Program-made: the position numbers and the translations under genes
Notes under the pieces: model-generated
Databases searched by the model: none
What the model was told of the DNA's origin: nothing
The model's input: only the letters and a program-made list of their open reading frames with translations
From: Bacillota bacterium
Lineage (GTDB): Bacteria > Bacillota > UBA4882 > UBA10575
Direction: 5' to 3'
Assembly: GCA_029782135.1 (NCBI GenBank)
Contig: JAKOVI010000049.1
Span: 1 to 41,711, forward strand
Length of the DNA: 41,711 nt
In this document: positions 27,975-35,511 of the stretch, in pieces
How the letters are laid out: each line of letters starts with the position of its first letter
Position numbering within the stretch: position 1 is the stretch's first letter

Positions 27975-28504
27975 AAATCCTGGGTAATCTGCTCCTGGTT
28001 ATAATCTGCCTTATCATTGTCAACGGTTTTTTCCGCGAGAACCACCGTTTACTCGAAGAACGGAATCTGTGGCAAGAAAAGGCGATGGAACTGGAAGAAT
28101 CGTTACAAGAACTCGAAAAAGAGAACGCTATACTGGCGGCGGTGCGCCCCAGCGGGGTGATCATCAAAGATTTCCAGGCCCCGACGGTCGCTTTTTTACC
28201 GAATGAGACGCCACAGTTGGAATATAAATTAACTGCCACCATAGAAAATACAATGGCACAGCGTATACCAGGCGGGAGCGGACAGTTATTTTTCCATTTG
28301 CGGGCGCCGGGAGGGAACCAGTTGCGGACCATCTCGCGGGTGGTCGAATTTCCTGCTTTAGAACCTGGCGAGGTGAAAACATTAACTTTTTCCGGCCGGG
28401 TTCCTGTGCAACCCCGTGATACACTGCTGATCTTTCTTAACCTCGAGCAGCAACCCGGGATCGCGAAAAAAGAGATTTCCCTCTCCGCTTTGGCAATACC
28501 ATAA
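27950..28504 (+). CDS. membrane-anchored coiled-coil protein
   Basis: A 184-residue protein of no recognised family. A basic start (SGKYRWLK) precedes one transmembrane helix (residues about 9-27). A short coiled coil follows (30-62, NLWQEKAMELEESLQELEKE). A beta-rich extracytoplasmic domain (65-184) has a CARDB/FxLYD-like pattern, e.g. YKLTATIENTMAQ and FPALEPGEVKTLTFSG, suggesting an Ig-like fold. TTG start with GAAGGG upstream, inside the end of the DUF523 gene, so the two are translationally coupled. Confidence 0.7.
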   Translation: MSGKYRWLKILGNLLLVIICLIIVNGFFRENHRLLEERNLWQEKAMELEESLQELEKENAILAAVRPSGVIIKDFQAPTVAFLPNETPQLEYKLTATIENTMAQRIPGGSGQLFFHLRAPGGNQLRTISRVVEFPALEPGEVKTLTFSGRVPVQPRDTLLIFLNLEQQPGIAKKEISLSALAIP

Positions 28505-28574
28505 TTGGCGGCTTGGACCCGGCGGAGGCGGACGGTGAAACAAGGCGATAAAGCAGAGATTTGAGGTGATAGGG

Positions 28575-29072
28575 ATGGGCAGACCTGATAAAGATCATTA
28601 TTACCTGGATATCGCCGCGGCGGTGGCGAGAAGGGCAACTTGTTTACGCCGGCAGTTTGGCGCAATCATTGTCAAAGACGACCAAATCATCAGTACCGGT
28701 TATGTCGGAGCGCCGCGGGGCAGTATCAACTGCCTGGATTTAAATGATTGCCCGCGGGAAAAGGCGGGCATTCCTTCCGGTGAAAGGTATGAATTATGCC
28801 GTTCCGTGCATGCCGAGATGAATGCGATTATCCATGCTTCCCGCCAGGAGATGCTGGGAGGAACACTCTATTTGGCCTGTCTCGACCCGGCGACCGGACA
28901 GCGTGTCACCGGGGTCCGTCCCTGTAAACTATGTACCAGAATGATCATTAATGCCGGTCTGAAGGAAGTGGTTGCCGACGGGACGGGGGGAGAAGTGGTC
29001 CGCTATTTGGTTGAGGACTGGGTAAAGCAGGACCGCGGGGAATGGACACCCGATAATATGAGAGGTTATTGA
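28575..29072 (+). CDS. comEB: deoxycytidylate (dCMP) deaminase, ComEB-type
   Basis: A 165-residue cytidine/deoxycytidylate deaminase converting dCMP to dUMP for thymidylate synthesis. The zinc site is His79-Ala-Glu81 (SVHAEMNAI) and Cys117/Cys120 (PCKLC). The inserted Cys-rich segment INCLDLNDCPREKAG is typical of ComEB/dCMP deaminases. ATG at 28575 with GAGGTGAT just upstream is preferred over the GTG three codons before. It is not next to comEA/comEC, so a nucleotide-pool role is more likely than competence. Confidence 0.92.
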   Translation: MGRPDKDHYYLDIAAAVARRATCLRRQFGAIIVKDDQIISTGYVGAPRGSINCLDLNDCPREKAGIPSGERYELCRSVHAEMNAIIHASRQEMLGGTLYLACLDPATGQRVTGVRPCKLCTRMIINAGLKEVVADGTGGEVVRYLVEDWVKQDRGEWTPDNMRGY

Positions 29073-29125
29073 TGGTTGAAGAAAGTTTGTTAAAATTAAA
29101 ACAGCTTGCGGAAGGAGAGATTTAA

Positions 29126-30205
29126 TTGGCTTATCGGATTACCTTAATCCCGGGAGATGGGACCGGCCCCGAACTGACGGCCGCGACCAAAAAAGTCATT
29201 GAAGCGACTGGTGTGCCGATTGAATGGGAGATTCAACACGCCGGGATCGATGTGATGGAGGAGAAAGGAACTCCCCTTCCGGAAGAAGTGCTGGCTTCGA
29301 TCCGCCGGAACAAAGTCGCGTTGAAAGGACCAATCACCACCCCGATCGGGACCGGGTTCCGCAGTGTGAATGTGGCGCTCCGCCATGAACTTAATCTTTT
29401 TGCCTGTGTCCGTCCTTGTAAATCTTACCCCGGTGCCCGTTCACGCTATGCGGGGGTGGATCTTGTTGTGATCAGGGAAAATACCGAAGATCTCTATGCC
29501 GGAGTGGAGTTTGACGAGGGGACCTCCGAAGCGAAACGGATTATTGAGATGGCGCCGGCAGGTAAAATCCGTGACGCCTCCGCGATCTCGATTAAGCCGA
29601 TCTCCCGGGAAGGAAGCGCCCAAATTATCCGGTATGCTTTTGAATATGCGAAAAAGAACGGGCGACGGAAAGTGACCGCCGTCGCGAAGGCCAATATTAT
29701 GAAATACACTGACGGTCTTTTCTTCCGGGTCGGGCGCGAAATCGCCAAAGAATATGAAGGGGTGATTGAGTATCAGGAGGTCCTGGTTGACGCCCTTTGC
29801 ATGCAGTTGGTCCAACGCCCGGAGGAGTTCGATGTTCTCGTCTTACCCAATCTCTATGGTGACATCATCTCCGATCTCTGTGCCGGTCTGGTGGGCGGCC
29901 TTGGCCTCGCCCCGGGGGCAAATATCGGTACCGAGGCGGCCCTCTTTGAACCGACCCATGGTTCGGCGCCAAAGTACAAAGGGCTGAACAAAGTGAACCC
30001 GTGTGCGATGATCCTCTCCGGAGTCCTCATGCTCAAGCATTTGGGCGAAAAAGCGGCCGCGGACCGATTGGAGTGGGCCGTTGCCGAGGTAATCCGGGAA
30101 GGGAAGTATGTAACATATGATTTAAAAGCGGACCGTAATGATCCGACCGCCGTCGGGACCAGCGAGATGGCGGAGGCGATTATTGAAAAATTAAAACAAA
30201 ACTAA
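29126..30205 (+). CDS. NAD-type isocitrate dehydrogenase
   Basis: A 359-residue isocitrate/isopropylmalate dehydrogenase family protein catalysing oxidative decarboxylation with Mg2+ or Mn2+. It shows [12 protein letters not shown] at the start, [22 protein letters not shown] (substrate loop of NAD-linked IDH), [42 protein letters not shown] and [13 protein letters not shown]. The length and the SVNVALR loop favour isocitrate over isopropylmalate, but homoisocitrate or tartrate activity is not excluded. TTG start with AAGGAG 8 nt upstream. It would supply 2-oxoglutarate, the partner of glutamate dehydrogenase. Terminator at 30249-30293. Confidence 0.87.
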   Translation: MAYRITLIPGDGTGPELTAATKKVIEATGVPIEWEIQHAGIDVMEEKGTPLPEEVLASIRRNKVALKGPITTPIGTGFRSVNVALRHELNLFACVRPCKSYPGARSRYAGVDLVVIRENTEDLYAGVEFDEGTSEAKRIIEMAPAGKIRDASAISIKPISREGSAQIIRYAFEYAKKNGRRKVTAVAKANIMKYTDGLFFRVGREIAKEYEGVIEYQEVLVDALCMQLVQRPEEFDVLVLPNLYGDIISDLCAGLVGGLGLAPGANIGTEAALFEPTHGSAPKYKGLNKVNPCAMILSGVLMLKHLGEKAAADRLEWAVAEVIREGKYVTYDLKADRNDPTAVGTSEMAEAIIEKLKQN

Positions 30206-30248
30206 GAACGGGAGTCTTTAGCCAAGCTAAGACAGTTCCTTATGTTTC

Positions 30249-30293
30249 CTCCCTTTACGGCGAACAACCTCCACCGGTAAAGGGAGTTTTTTA
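30249..30293 (+). terminator. rho-independent terminator after isocitrate dehydrogenase
   Basis: CTCCCTTTAC (30249-30258) and GTAAAGGGAG (30277-30286) form a perfect 10-bp stem with an 18-nt loop, then six T residues. Confidence 0.9.
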
Positions 30294-30396
30294 TTTCTTG
30301 ATCTTTACGTAAATAATCCGCTGGGGAAAGGGCTTTCCGGAAAATTAGCGAAGATTATTAGAGTAATCCACTTTTTATTGGCACGGGGGTGAGAGG

Positions 30397-31578
30397 GTGC
30401 TGAGTTTACACCAGAAAATCATCGCGGAAAACCACCGGCGGGAAGAATTATTTCTCTCGGCGTATGCCTGTCCCAGCCGGCTTGGGGTACGCTTTAAACC
30501 GGAAGCGGAAAAGCTCCCGGATGCCGAAAACATCCGGCCGGCCTTTTTTCATGATACCGATAAGATTATTCATTCGTTGGCTTACACGCGCTATATCGAT
30601 AAAACACAAGTCTTCACCTTGTTCGAGAATGATCATATAACCCACCGCGTTCTGCATGTCCAGTTTGTTTCGAAAATTGCCCGTGTGATCGGCCGTTGCC
30701 TAAGGTTGAATGAGGATCTGATTGAGGCGATTGCCTTGGGTCATGATCTGGGACATTCGCCCTATGGTCATGACGGTGAACGAATTCTGAACCGCCTTTG
30801 TACTGAAGCGGCCATCGGTTGTTTCTGCCATAATGCCCAAAGTGTCAGGTTTTTAATGGAGCTTGAAGGCGGAGGGAAAGGATTAAACCTCACTCTCCAA
30901 GTCCTGGACGGGATTTTAGCCCATAACGGGGAGATTGTGAATCAACGCTTGGTTCCTGACTCCGGAAAGGACTGGACGCGGTTTTTTGCGGAATATGAGG
31001 CTTGTTTTAAAGACGAAAATTTCAGTAAACATATTTACCCGATGACCTTGGAAGGATGTGTAGTGCGCGTCGCCGACATGATCGCCTACATCGGCCGGGA
31101 CATTGAAGATGCGATCATCGTCGGCCTGATTAAACGCACTGATCTACCCCGCTCGATCGTGCAGCGGCTGGGTGATTCGAATGACAAAATTATCAATACT
31201 CTGGTCCTTGATGTCATCGCGCAAAGTTATGACCGGAACTATATTGCCTTCAGTCCGGAAATATACCAAGCCCTGGTCGATCTGAAAGAGTTCAACTACG
31301 AAAATATCTACTTCAATCCAAAGATCAAAACGGAAGAACATAAGGTGGAGCGGATCTTTGAGTTGTTATTTCATCAGTATACCGAGGATATCAAGGCGAA
31401 TAATCTTTCCTCCCCGGTCTTTCGCTATCATCTCCAGGAAATGAACGAAGAGTACCGGCAGAGGACGCCAATCGCCCGGATCGTGGCCGACTTTATCGCC
31501 GGGATGACCGACGATTTCTTCCACCAGCAATTCAAGGAGACCTTTTTCCCGCGCAGTTTTGGTATGAAAATCGAATAA
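30397..31578 (+). CDS. HD-domain phosphohydrolase (dGTPase-like)
   Basis: A 393-residue HD-superfamily protein of the dGTPase-like group. The metal-binding set is visible: His87 (RVLHV), His116-Asp117 (GHDLGHSPYGHDGE) and an Asp in CVVRVADMIAYIGRD. The segments AFFHDTDKIIHSLAYTRYIDKTQ (starting near residue 49) and EAIALGHDLGHSPYGH are typical of deoxyguanosinetriphosphate triphosphohydrolase-like enzymes. Substrate not certain; dNTP hydrolysis is likely. GTG start behind GGGGGTGAGAGG. It sits just upstream of dinB, but dinB has its own promoter. Confidence 0.85.
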   Translation: MLSLHQKIIAENHRREELFLSAYACPSRLGVRFKPEAEKLPDAENIRPAFFHDTDKIIHSLAYTRYIDKTQVFTLFENDHITHRVLHVQFVSKIARVIGRCLRLNEDLIEAIALGHDLGHSPYGHDGERILNRLCTEAAIGCFCHNAQSVRFLMELEGGGKGLNLTLQVLDGILAHNGEIVNQRLVPDSGKDWTRFFAEYEACFKDENFSKHIYPMTLEGCVVRVADMIAYIGRDIEDAIIVGLIKRTDLPRSIVQRLGDSNDKIINTLVLDVIAQSYDRNYIAFSPEIYQALVDLKEFNYENIYFNPKIKTEEHKVERIFELLFHQYTEDIKANNLSSPVFRYHLQEMNEEYRQRTPIARIVADFIAGMTDDFFHQQFKETFFPRSFGMKIE

Positions 31579-31584
31579 ATGCCT

Positions 31585-31614
31585 TTGACGAACAGATGTT
31601 TGTTGTGAGATAAT
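31585..31614 (+). promoter_or_regulatory. dinB promoter with overlapping LexA/DinR box
   Basis: A -35 TTGACG (31585-31590) and a -10 GATAAT (31609-31614) are 18 bp apart. CGAACAGATGTTTG (31589-31602) fits the Bacillota LexA (DinR) box CGAACRNRYGTTYC at 13 of 14 positions and covers the end of the -35 and the spacer. Repression by LexA and SOS induction of dinB are therefore expected. Confidence 0.78.
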
Positions 31615-31699
31615 TAAATATTGAAGGAAGAAGGTGGCCGATGACCGGAGAAAGAGCGGCGCGCCTTAAACCGGCGGTTTTGCGGGGGAGGGAGGAGCG

Positions 31700-32875
31700 A
31701 TGCGCCGGATTATCCACCTTGATATGGACGCTTTTTTTGCCGCCATTGAACAAAGGGATCATCCGGAGTACAAAGGAAAGCCGGTAATTGTTGGCGGCTT
31801 GCCGAATACCCGGGGGGTGGTTTCGACCTGTTCGTACGAAGCACGGGCCTTTGGGGTCCATTCGGCGATGCCTCTGCGTGAAGCTTTCCGCCGGTGCCCC
31901 CATGGGGTCTTCCTCCCTGGACGGATGCGCAGATACCAGGAGGTTTCCGCCGCCTTGATGAAGATTCTCCGGGAATATACACCTTTAGTTGAACCACTCT
32001 CTTGTGATGAGGCTTTTCTCGATGTCACCGGCTCGGAGCGCTTGTTCGGACCCGCCGAGGAAATTGCCCGGCTGATTGTGACGCGGATCGAAGCGGAACT
32101 TGAGCTTACCGCTTCTGTTGGGATCGCGCCGAATAAATTCCTGGCCAAAGTTGCCTCGGACCTCCAAAAACCGAAAGGGTTTGTCGTGGTGAAACCCGGA
32201 GAAGAACGCGCTTTCCTGGCCCCGCTGCCTATATCCAAGTTGTGGGGGGTCGGACCGAAAACGGCTGCCAACTTAAGACAGCTGGGCCTGCAGACGATTG
32301 GCGATCTACAGAAACGGTCCGTCGAGGAACTCCGGCGCCATTTGGGTGAGACCGGTGAGCAGCTGTACCGGTTGGCCTTGGGGATCGACGACCGGCCGGT
32401 CACGCCCGAGGATGAAGTGAAAAGTATCGGCCATGAGATCACTTTATCGACGGATACGGACAACCGTGACTTTTTGGAAGGTGTCCTTTTAAGCCTCAGC
32501 GAAAAGGTGGCCAGGCGCTTGCGGCGCCAAGGATTGATTGGCCGTGTGATTACGCTCAAGATCCGGGATACGGATTTTCACACAATCACCAGGCGTACCA
32601 CTCTCTCCCAGGCAACCGCTTTCGAAGAGGTGATCTACCAGACTGCCCGCGCTTTAGCGGAGGAGAATCAATGGGGTAAGAAGCCGGTGCGTCTGCTTGG
32701 CGTCAGTGTCTCGGGTTTGCAAAAAAGCGAAACCGGTCAGGTACCGCTCTTTAACGAGCCGGCGCAGCAAGATCTCCGGCGCTTGCACCAGACAATCGAT
32801 CAGATCAAGGATCGTTTCGGGGAAAAGGCAATAACGCGCGGGCGTTTGTTGATCAAAAAGGGAGGAGACAAATGA
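31700..32875 (+). CDS. dinB: DNA polymerase IV (translesion, Y family)
   Basis: A 391-residue Y-family polymerase for error-prone bypass of lesions. Catalytic acids are Asp8 (HLDMDAFFA) and Asp103-Glu104 (SCDEAFLDVT). TASVGIAPNKFLAKVASDLQKPKG is the family signature. A helix-hairpin-helix (LWGVGPKTAANLRQLGL) and little-finger domain follow. No obvious C-terminal clamp-binding peptide is apparent apart from QVPLFNE, which resembles the QLxLF beta-clamp motif. ATG behind GGGAGGAG. The LexA box upstream is the expected control. Confidence 0.96.
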   Translation: MRRIIHLDMDAFFAAIEQRDHPEYKGKPVIVGGLPNTRGVVSTCSYEARAFGVHSAMPLREAFRRCPHGVFLPGRMRRYQEVSAALMKILREYTPLVEPLSCDEAFLDVTGSERLFGPAEEIARLIVTRIEAELELTASVGIAPNKFLAKVASDLQKPKGFVVVKPGEERAFLAPLPISKLWGVGPKTAANLRQLGLQTIGDLQKRSVEELRRHLGETGEQLYRLALGIDDRPVTPEDEVKSIGHEITLSTDTDNRDFLEGVLLSLSEKVARRLRRQGLIGRVITLKIRDTDFHTITRRTTLSQATAFEEVIYQTARALAEENQWGKKPVRLLGVSVSGLQKSETGQVPLFNEPAQQDLRRLHQTIDQIKDRFGEKAITRGRLLIKKGGDK

Positions 32876-33030
32876 GCGGCTTTCTATCTTGGCCGGTGGA
32901 AAGCGCAAAGAAGGTTTGTATAAACTCTGCCCGCCTGGGGATCCTAAAAAGCCAGGATCCTTCAGGAGAGGTGGAGCAGACTGCGACGGTTTCAATTAAT
33001 CTTCCTCTTATGTTTTGCGCTTGGCCCTAA
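32872..33030 (+). other. possible 52-codon leader ORF between dinB and the L,D-transpeptidase
   Basis: ATG at 32872 overlaps the dinB stop (ATGA) and has a strong GGGAGGAG 6 nt upstream. The frame runs 52 codons to TAA at 33028 and passes through the L,D-transpeptidase start in another frame. The product (MSGFLSWPVESAKKVC...) resembles nothing I know. It may be a leader ORF whose translation opens the hairpin at 32934-32966, or chance. Confidence 0.35.
32934..32966 (+). promoter_or_regulatory. stem-loop at the ribosome-binding site of the L,D-transpeptidase
   Basis: CCTG-G-GGATCC (32934-32944) pairs with GGATCC-TT-CAGG (32955-32966) around a 10-nt loop. Its 3' arm abuts or includes the start of the Shine-Dalgarno stretch (AGGAGAGGTGG from 32964). 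There is no T-tract, so it is not a terminator; translational control is possible. Confidence 0.4.
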
Positions 33031-34078
33031 AGTCTTTGCGGACGAAGCTTCTTCCCAGTGGTCACTCCGGATTAACGTTCCGGCTTTGACCCTTGAGTTG
33101 CGACAGGGAAATGAAACGAAGCGCCACTTTCCGGTGGCCGTGGGCAAAGCCGATACCCCCACTCCGCTCGGGTATTTTACGGTCATTAATATCATCAAAG
33201 ATCCGACCTGGTACCCGGCAGGAAGGACGCCGGTACCGCCGGGAAAGGATAACCCGCTGGGCGACTATTGGCTGGGCTTAAGTTTACCCGGTTACGGTAT
33301 TCATGGGAATAACCAGCCCGCTTCGATTGGTTATCCGCAATCGAGCGGGTGCATCCGGATGCATAATCATGATCTCTTAGAAATAATCCGGTTTGTGAAA
33401 GTCGGTACCCCAGTCGAGATTGTCTATGAGACCGTTGAAATAAAGCAAGATTCCGGCCGGGCCTGGTTAACGGTTTACCCTGATCTGTATCAGCGGGAAA
33501 GTAACCTTCAATCAGTCATCCGGCAAAAGGTGGAGGGAGCAGCAGTTCTTTACCCCGTCCATTGGGAAGCCCTTTGGGCGATGAGCGCGGGGGAAAGACC
33601 GCGGGTGATCGAGATCCCGCGGCAAATTTCCCTTCTGCTGGACGGAGAGGTTTTTCCGGCTGCTGCCTTTCTGCAGGGAGAACAGCTTTACCTTCCCTCC
33701 GCACTGACCCGGTTGTGGGAGCGGGATTATCCGGAGCGTTATTTGGAACTGACCGAATTTATGCGGCTTTTGGCCGGTAAAGTCTATGGATTTTTCAACC
33801 CGGATGAAAATAAAATAAGCCTCCATACGCTTCGCATTTATTGCAATGGAGACTTATTTCCGGTTCGCGGCTGGTTTCAGGATGAACCACTGCTCCCGGA
33901 GAAGTTGGTTGTCTTCCTGGGAAAAAGCCTGACGCCAGTGGTAGCTTTCTCCCCGGACGAGCGTATCGTGGACGAGGGGGGAGCATGTTGGGTTCCTTTA
34001 GCAACCGCCAAAAAATGCTGGCCACAGTTGGGTGTCGAATGGGATGACCGGAACTGGGTATTAAACCTAACTTATTAG
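32981..34078 (+). CDS. secreted L,D-transpeptidase (YkuD domain), CTG start
   Basis: A 365-residue protein: signal peptide LRRFQLIFLLCFALGPKVFA (cut before DEASS), a YkuD transpeptidase domain (about 45-155) with His108 (GIHGNN) and Cys124 (SSGCIRMH), then a C-terminal region with degenerate copper-amine-oxidase-N-like repeats (LLLDGEVFP..., GACWVPLATA). It forms 3-3 peptidoglycan cross-links or attaches proteins to the wall; spore or envelope roles are possible. The frame has a stop at 32945 and no ATG, GTG or TTG before 33086, which would remove the signal peptide. CTG at 32981, 7 nt after GAGGTG, restores it. CTG initiation is inferred. Confidence 0.82.
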   Translation: MRRFQLIFLLCFALGPKVFADEASSQWSLRINVPALTLELRQGNETKRHFPVAVGKADTPTPLGYFTVINIIKDPTWYPAGRTPVPPGKDNPLGDYWLGLSLPGYGIHGNNQPASIGYPQSSGCIRMHNHDLLEIIRFVKVGTPVEIVYETVEIKQDSGRAWLTVYPDLYQRESNLQSVIRQKVEGAAVLYPVHWEALWAMSAGERPRVIEIPRQISLLLDGEVFPAAAFLQGEQLYLPSALTRLWERDYPERYLELTEFMRLLAGKVYGFFNPDENKISLHTLRIYCNGDLFPVRGWFQDEPLLPEKLVVFLGKSLTPVVAFSPDERIVDEGGACWVPLATAKKCWPQLGVEWDDRNWVLNLTY

Positions 34079-34097
34079 AGATCTATTTGCTTCGCTT

Positions 34098-35300
34098 TTA
34101 CATAAGACCTTGCCCGAGCAGCTGCCCTAAAGCCAGCGCGGTCAGTTCAATTTTGGCATATTCCTTGATCCGTTCCAGATCGCGATCGAGAATGGCACGG
34201 CTTAAATCTCTGGTGATTCCCAGATAGTCGGAGAGGGCGCCCGCGAGCCGGTCCCGTCCGATCGTATCAAGATAAGCCCAATCTTGGATCAGAATCGATT
34301 CTGCTTCTTCCGGAGTCAGGCCATATTTGAGGAGTTGGTTGTATAACTCCCCGACCAGACCATCCTTGACCTGCTCCCAATCTCCTGCTAAGATTGAAGC
34401 AATCTGTTCTGTTGTCAACCGGCCTTTGACCATTGAGCTTAACCGGCCAAGCAGATCATTTTTGGTTACTTCGCCATAAGCTTTAACAATCGCCGGTTCC
34501 TGATTGCGGTTATAGAAGATCGTGATCTTGTCATCCTTCGTTAGCTGGTCGGCGGTGGTTGTAATGTTATTCCGGAAGACCACAGTTTCTTGCGGAACAA
34601 GGACAATCTGTAGTTCTCCTTCTTCCGGTTGGATGGTCAGCAGATTCGAGCCGGACGGGTGTTCAGTGATCTTACCCCGGACCGTCTGGAGGTTGAGGAG
34701 TTGGTCAAGCATCCAGGCCGTGTCGGCCCGGCTGGCCAGCCGGTCGGGATGAAAATCAGGCTGGAAATAACCGGGGAGAATCTTTAAGCGGGCGGCCAGT
34801 TCAACCGGGTAAAACGCCCAGTGCTCCTCTTCCAGATCCGGGAAGGAAGGAACAAATTCCATGATATACTGCTCCTCTTCCGTGCCGACCTTCAGTAAAC
34901 GGGTAAGCATCGTTACTATTTCCGCCCTGGTGACCGGGGCTTCCGGTTTGAAATAACCATCCGGATAGCCGGTGATAATCTCCTGCTGGGCCAGCGCGGT
35001 AATATAATCTTGTGCCCAGTGCCCTTGTGTGTCCGGGAAGCGGTCCTGACGGCCGGAGGCTTTGAAACCATAAGCAACGGCCAAAGTTTTAGCCAGTTCG
35101 GCACGGGTAATACTCTGGTCCGGACGGAAGGTCCCGTCCGGGTAACCGTTGAGAATCCCTTGCTCGATCAGGTTATTGACACTCCCTTGTGCCCAGTGGC
35201 CTTTCACGTCGGAAGGCATCCCCTGGGCAACCGGGGAAACAAGTAAAACGGCGCTCAGCAAAAGCAGATAACTAAAAAGCTGCTTGCGGAAGGAATTCAT
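34098..35300 (-). CDS. secreted protein with three SLH domains
   Basis: A 400-residue exported protein: signal peptide (1-27), SLH1 (30-74, GHWAQGSVNNLIEQGILNGY), SLH2 (88-134, YPDGYFKPEAPVTRAE), and a more divergent SLH3 (152-202). A small beta-rich domain follows at about 205-275 (VRGKITEHPSGSNLLTI, DDKITIFYNRN), then a helical C-terminus. Three SLH units make a full wall-binding trimer, so it is held on the cell wall. The C-terminal function is unknown. ATG with AAGGAGTG 9 nt upstream. It is divergent from xseA and converges on the L,D-transpeptidase gene. Confidence 0.88.
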   Translation of the reverse strand: MNSFRKQLFSYLLLLSAVLLVSPVAQGMPSDVKGHWAQGSVNNLIEQGILNGYPDGTFRPDQSITRAELAKTLAVAYGFKASGRQDRFPDTQGHWAQDYITALAQQEIITGYPDGYFKPEAPVTRAEIVTMLTRLLKVGTEEEQYIMEFVPSFPDLEEEHWAFYPVELAARLKILPGYFQPDFHPDRLASRADTAWMLDQLLNLQTVRGKITEHPSGSNLLTIQPEEGELQIVLVPQETVVFRNNITTTADQLTKDDKITIFYNRNQEPAIVKAYGEVTKNDLLGRLSSMVKGRLTTEQIASILAGDWEQVKDGLVGELYNQLLKYGLTPEEAESILIQDWAYLDTIGRDRLAGALSDYLGITRDLSRAILDRDLERIKEYAKIELTALALGQLLGQGLM

Positions 35301-35350
35301 CGTTGTTCACTCCTTGAATGATCTTCTGAGGCGTATAGCTTTCGTCTTCG

Positions 35351-35380
35351 CGTATATTTCCGTATATTCGCATATTATAA
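35351..35380. repeat. 10-bp phased repeats in SLH/xseA divergent region
   Basis: Three consecutive decamers, CGTATATTTC (35351), CGTATATTCG (35361) and CATATTATAA (35371), repeat in exact 10-bp register. A weaker member, GCGTATAGCT, lies at 35331. On the minus strand a TATAAT lies within the last unit (35380-35375). Helically phased AT tracts suggest curved DNA or an array of regulator sites upstream of the SLH gene. Confidence 0.5.
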
Positions 35381-35433
35381 TGGGATTCCTTTATGTAAAT
35401 GCTGGACCGGCTGGGAGAAAAAACGGAGAAAGG

Positions 35434-35502
35434 GTGAAAGCACCAGACCAGGAAAGCGGCCAGCCCCACCGCGCCAGGCGGCCGCGACCAGCCGGGAAGT
35501 GA
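35434..35502 (+). other. possible 22-codon leader peptide before xseA
   Basis: GTG at 35434 has GGAG 5 nt upstream. It encodes a short peptide rich in Arg and Pro that ends at TGA 35500-35502. That stop merges with the xseA Shine-Dalgarno GAGGG. It might couple translation to xseA. The composition could equally reflect GC-rich noncoding DNA. Confidence 0.25.
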
Positions 35503-35511
35503 GGGACAACA

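Noticed and set aside
31759-32559. Minus-strand frame of 266 codons opposite dinB
   Set aside because: Antisense shadow of dinB, with Arg/Ser/Pro-biased composition and no start context.
33086-34078. L,D-transpeptidase starting at TTG 33086
   Set aside because: It removes a well-formed signal peptide and lacks a Shine-Dalgarno sequence; CTG at 32981 fits better.
35284-35502. 72-codon plus-strand frame from the SLH start region to xseA
   Set aside because: Covers the divergent promoter region, has no ribosome-binding site, and its composition shifts abruptly; only the last 22 codons have any start support.
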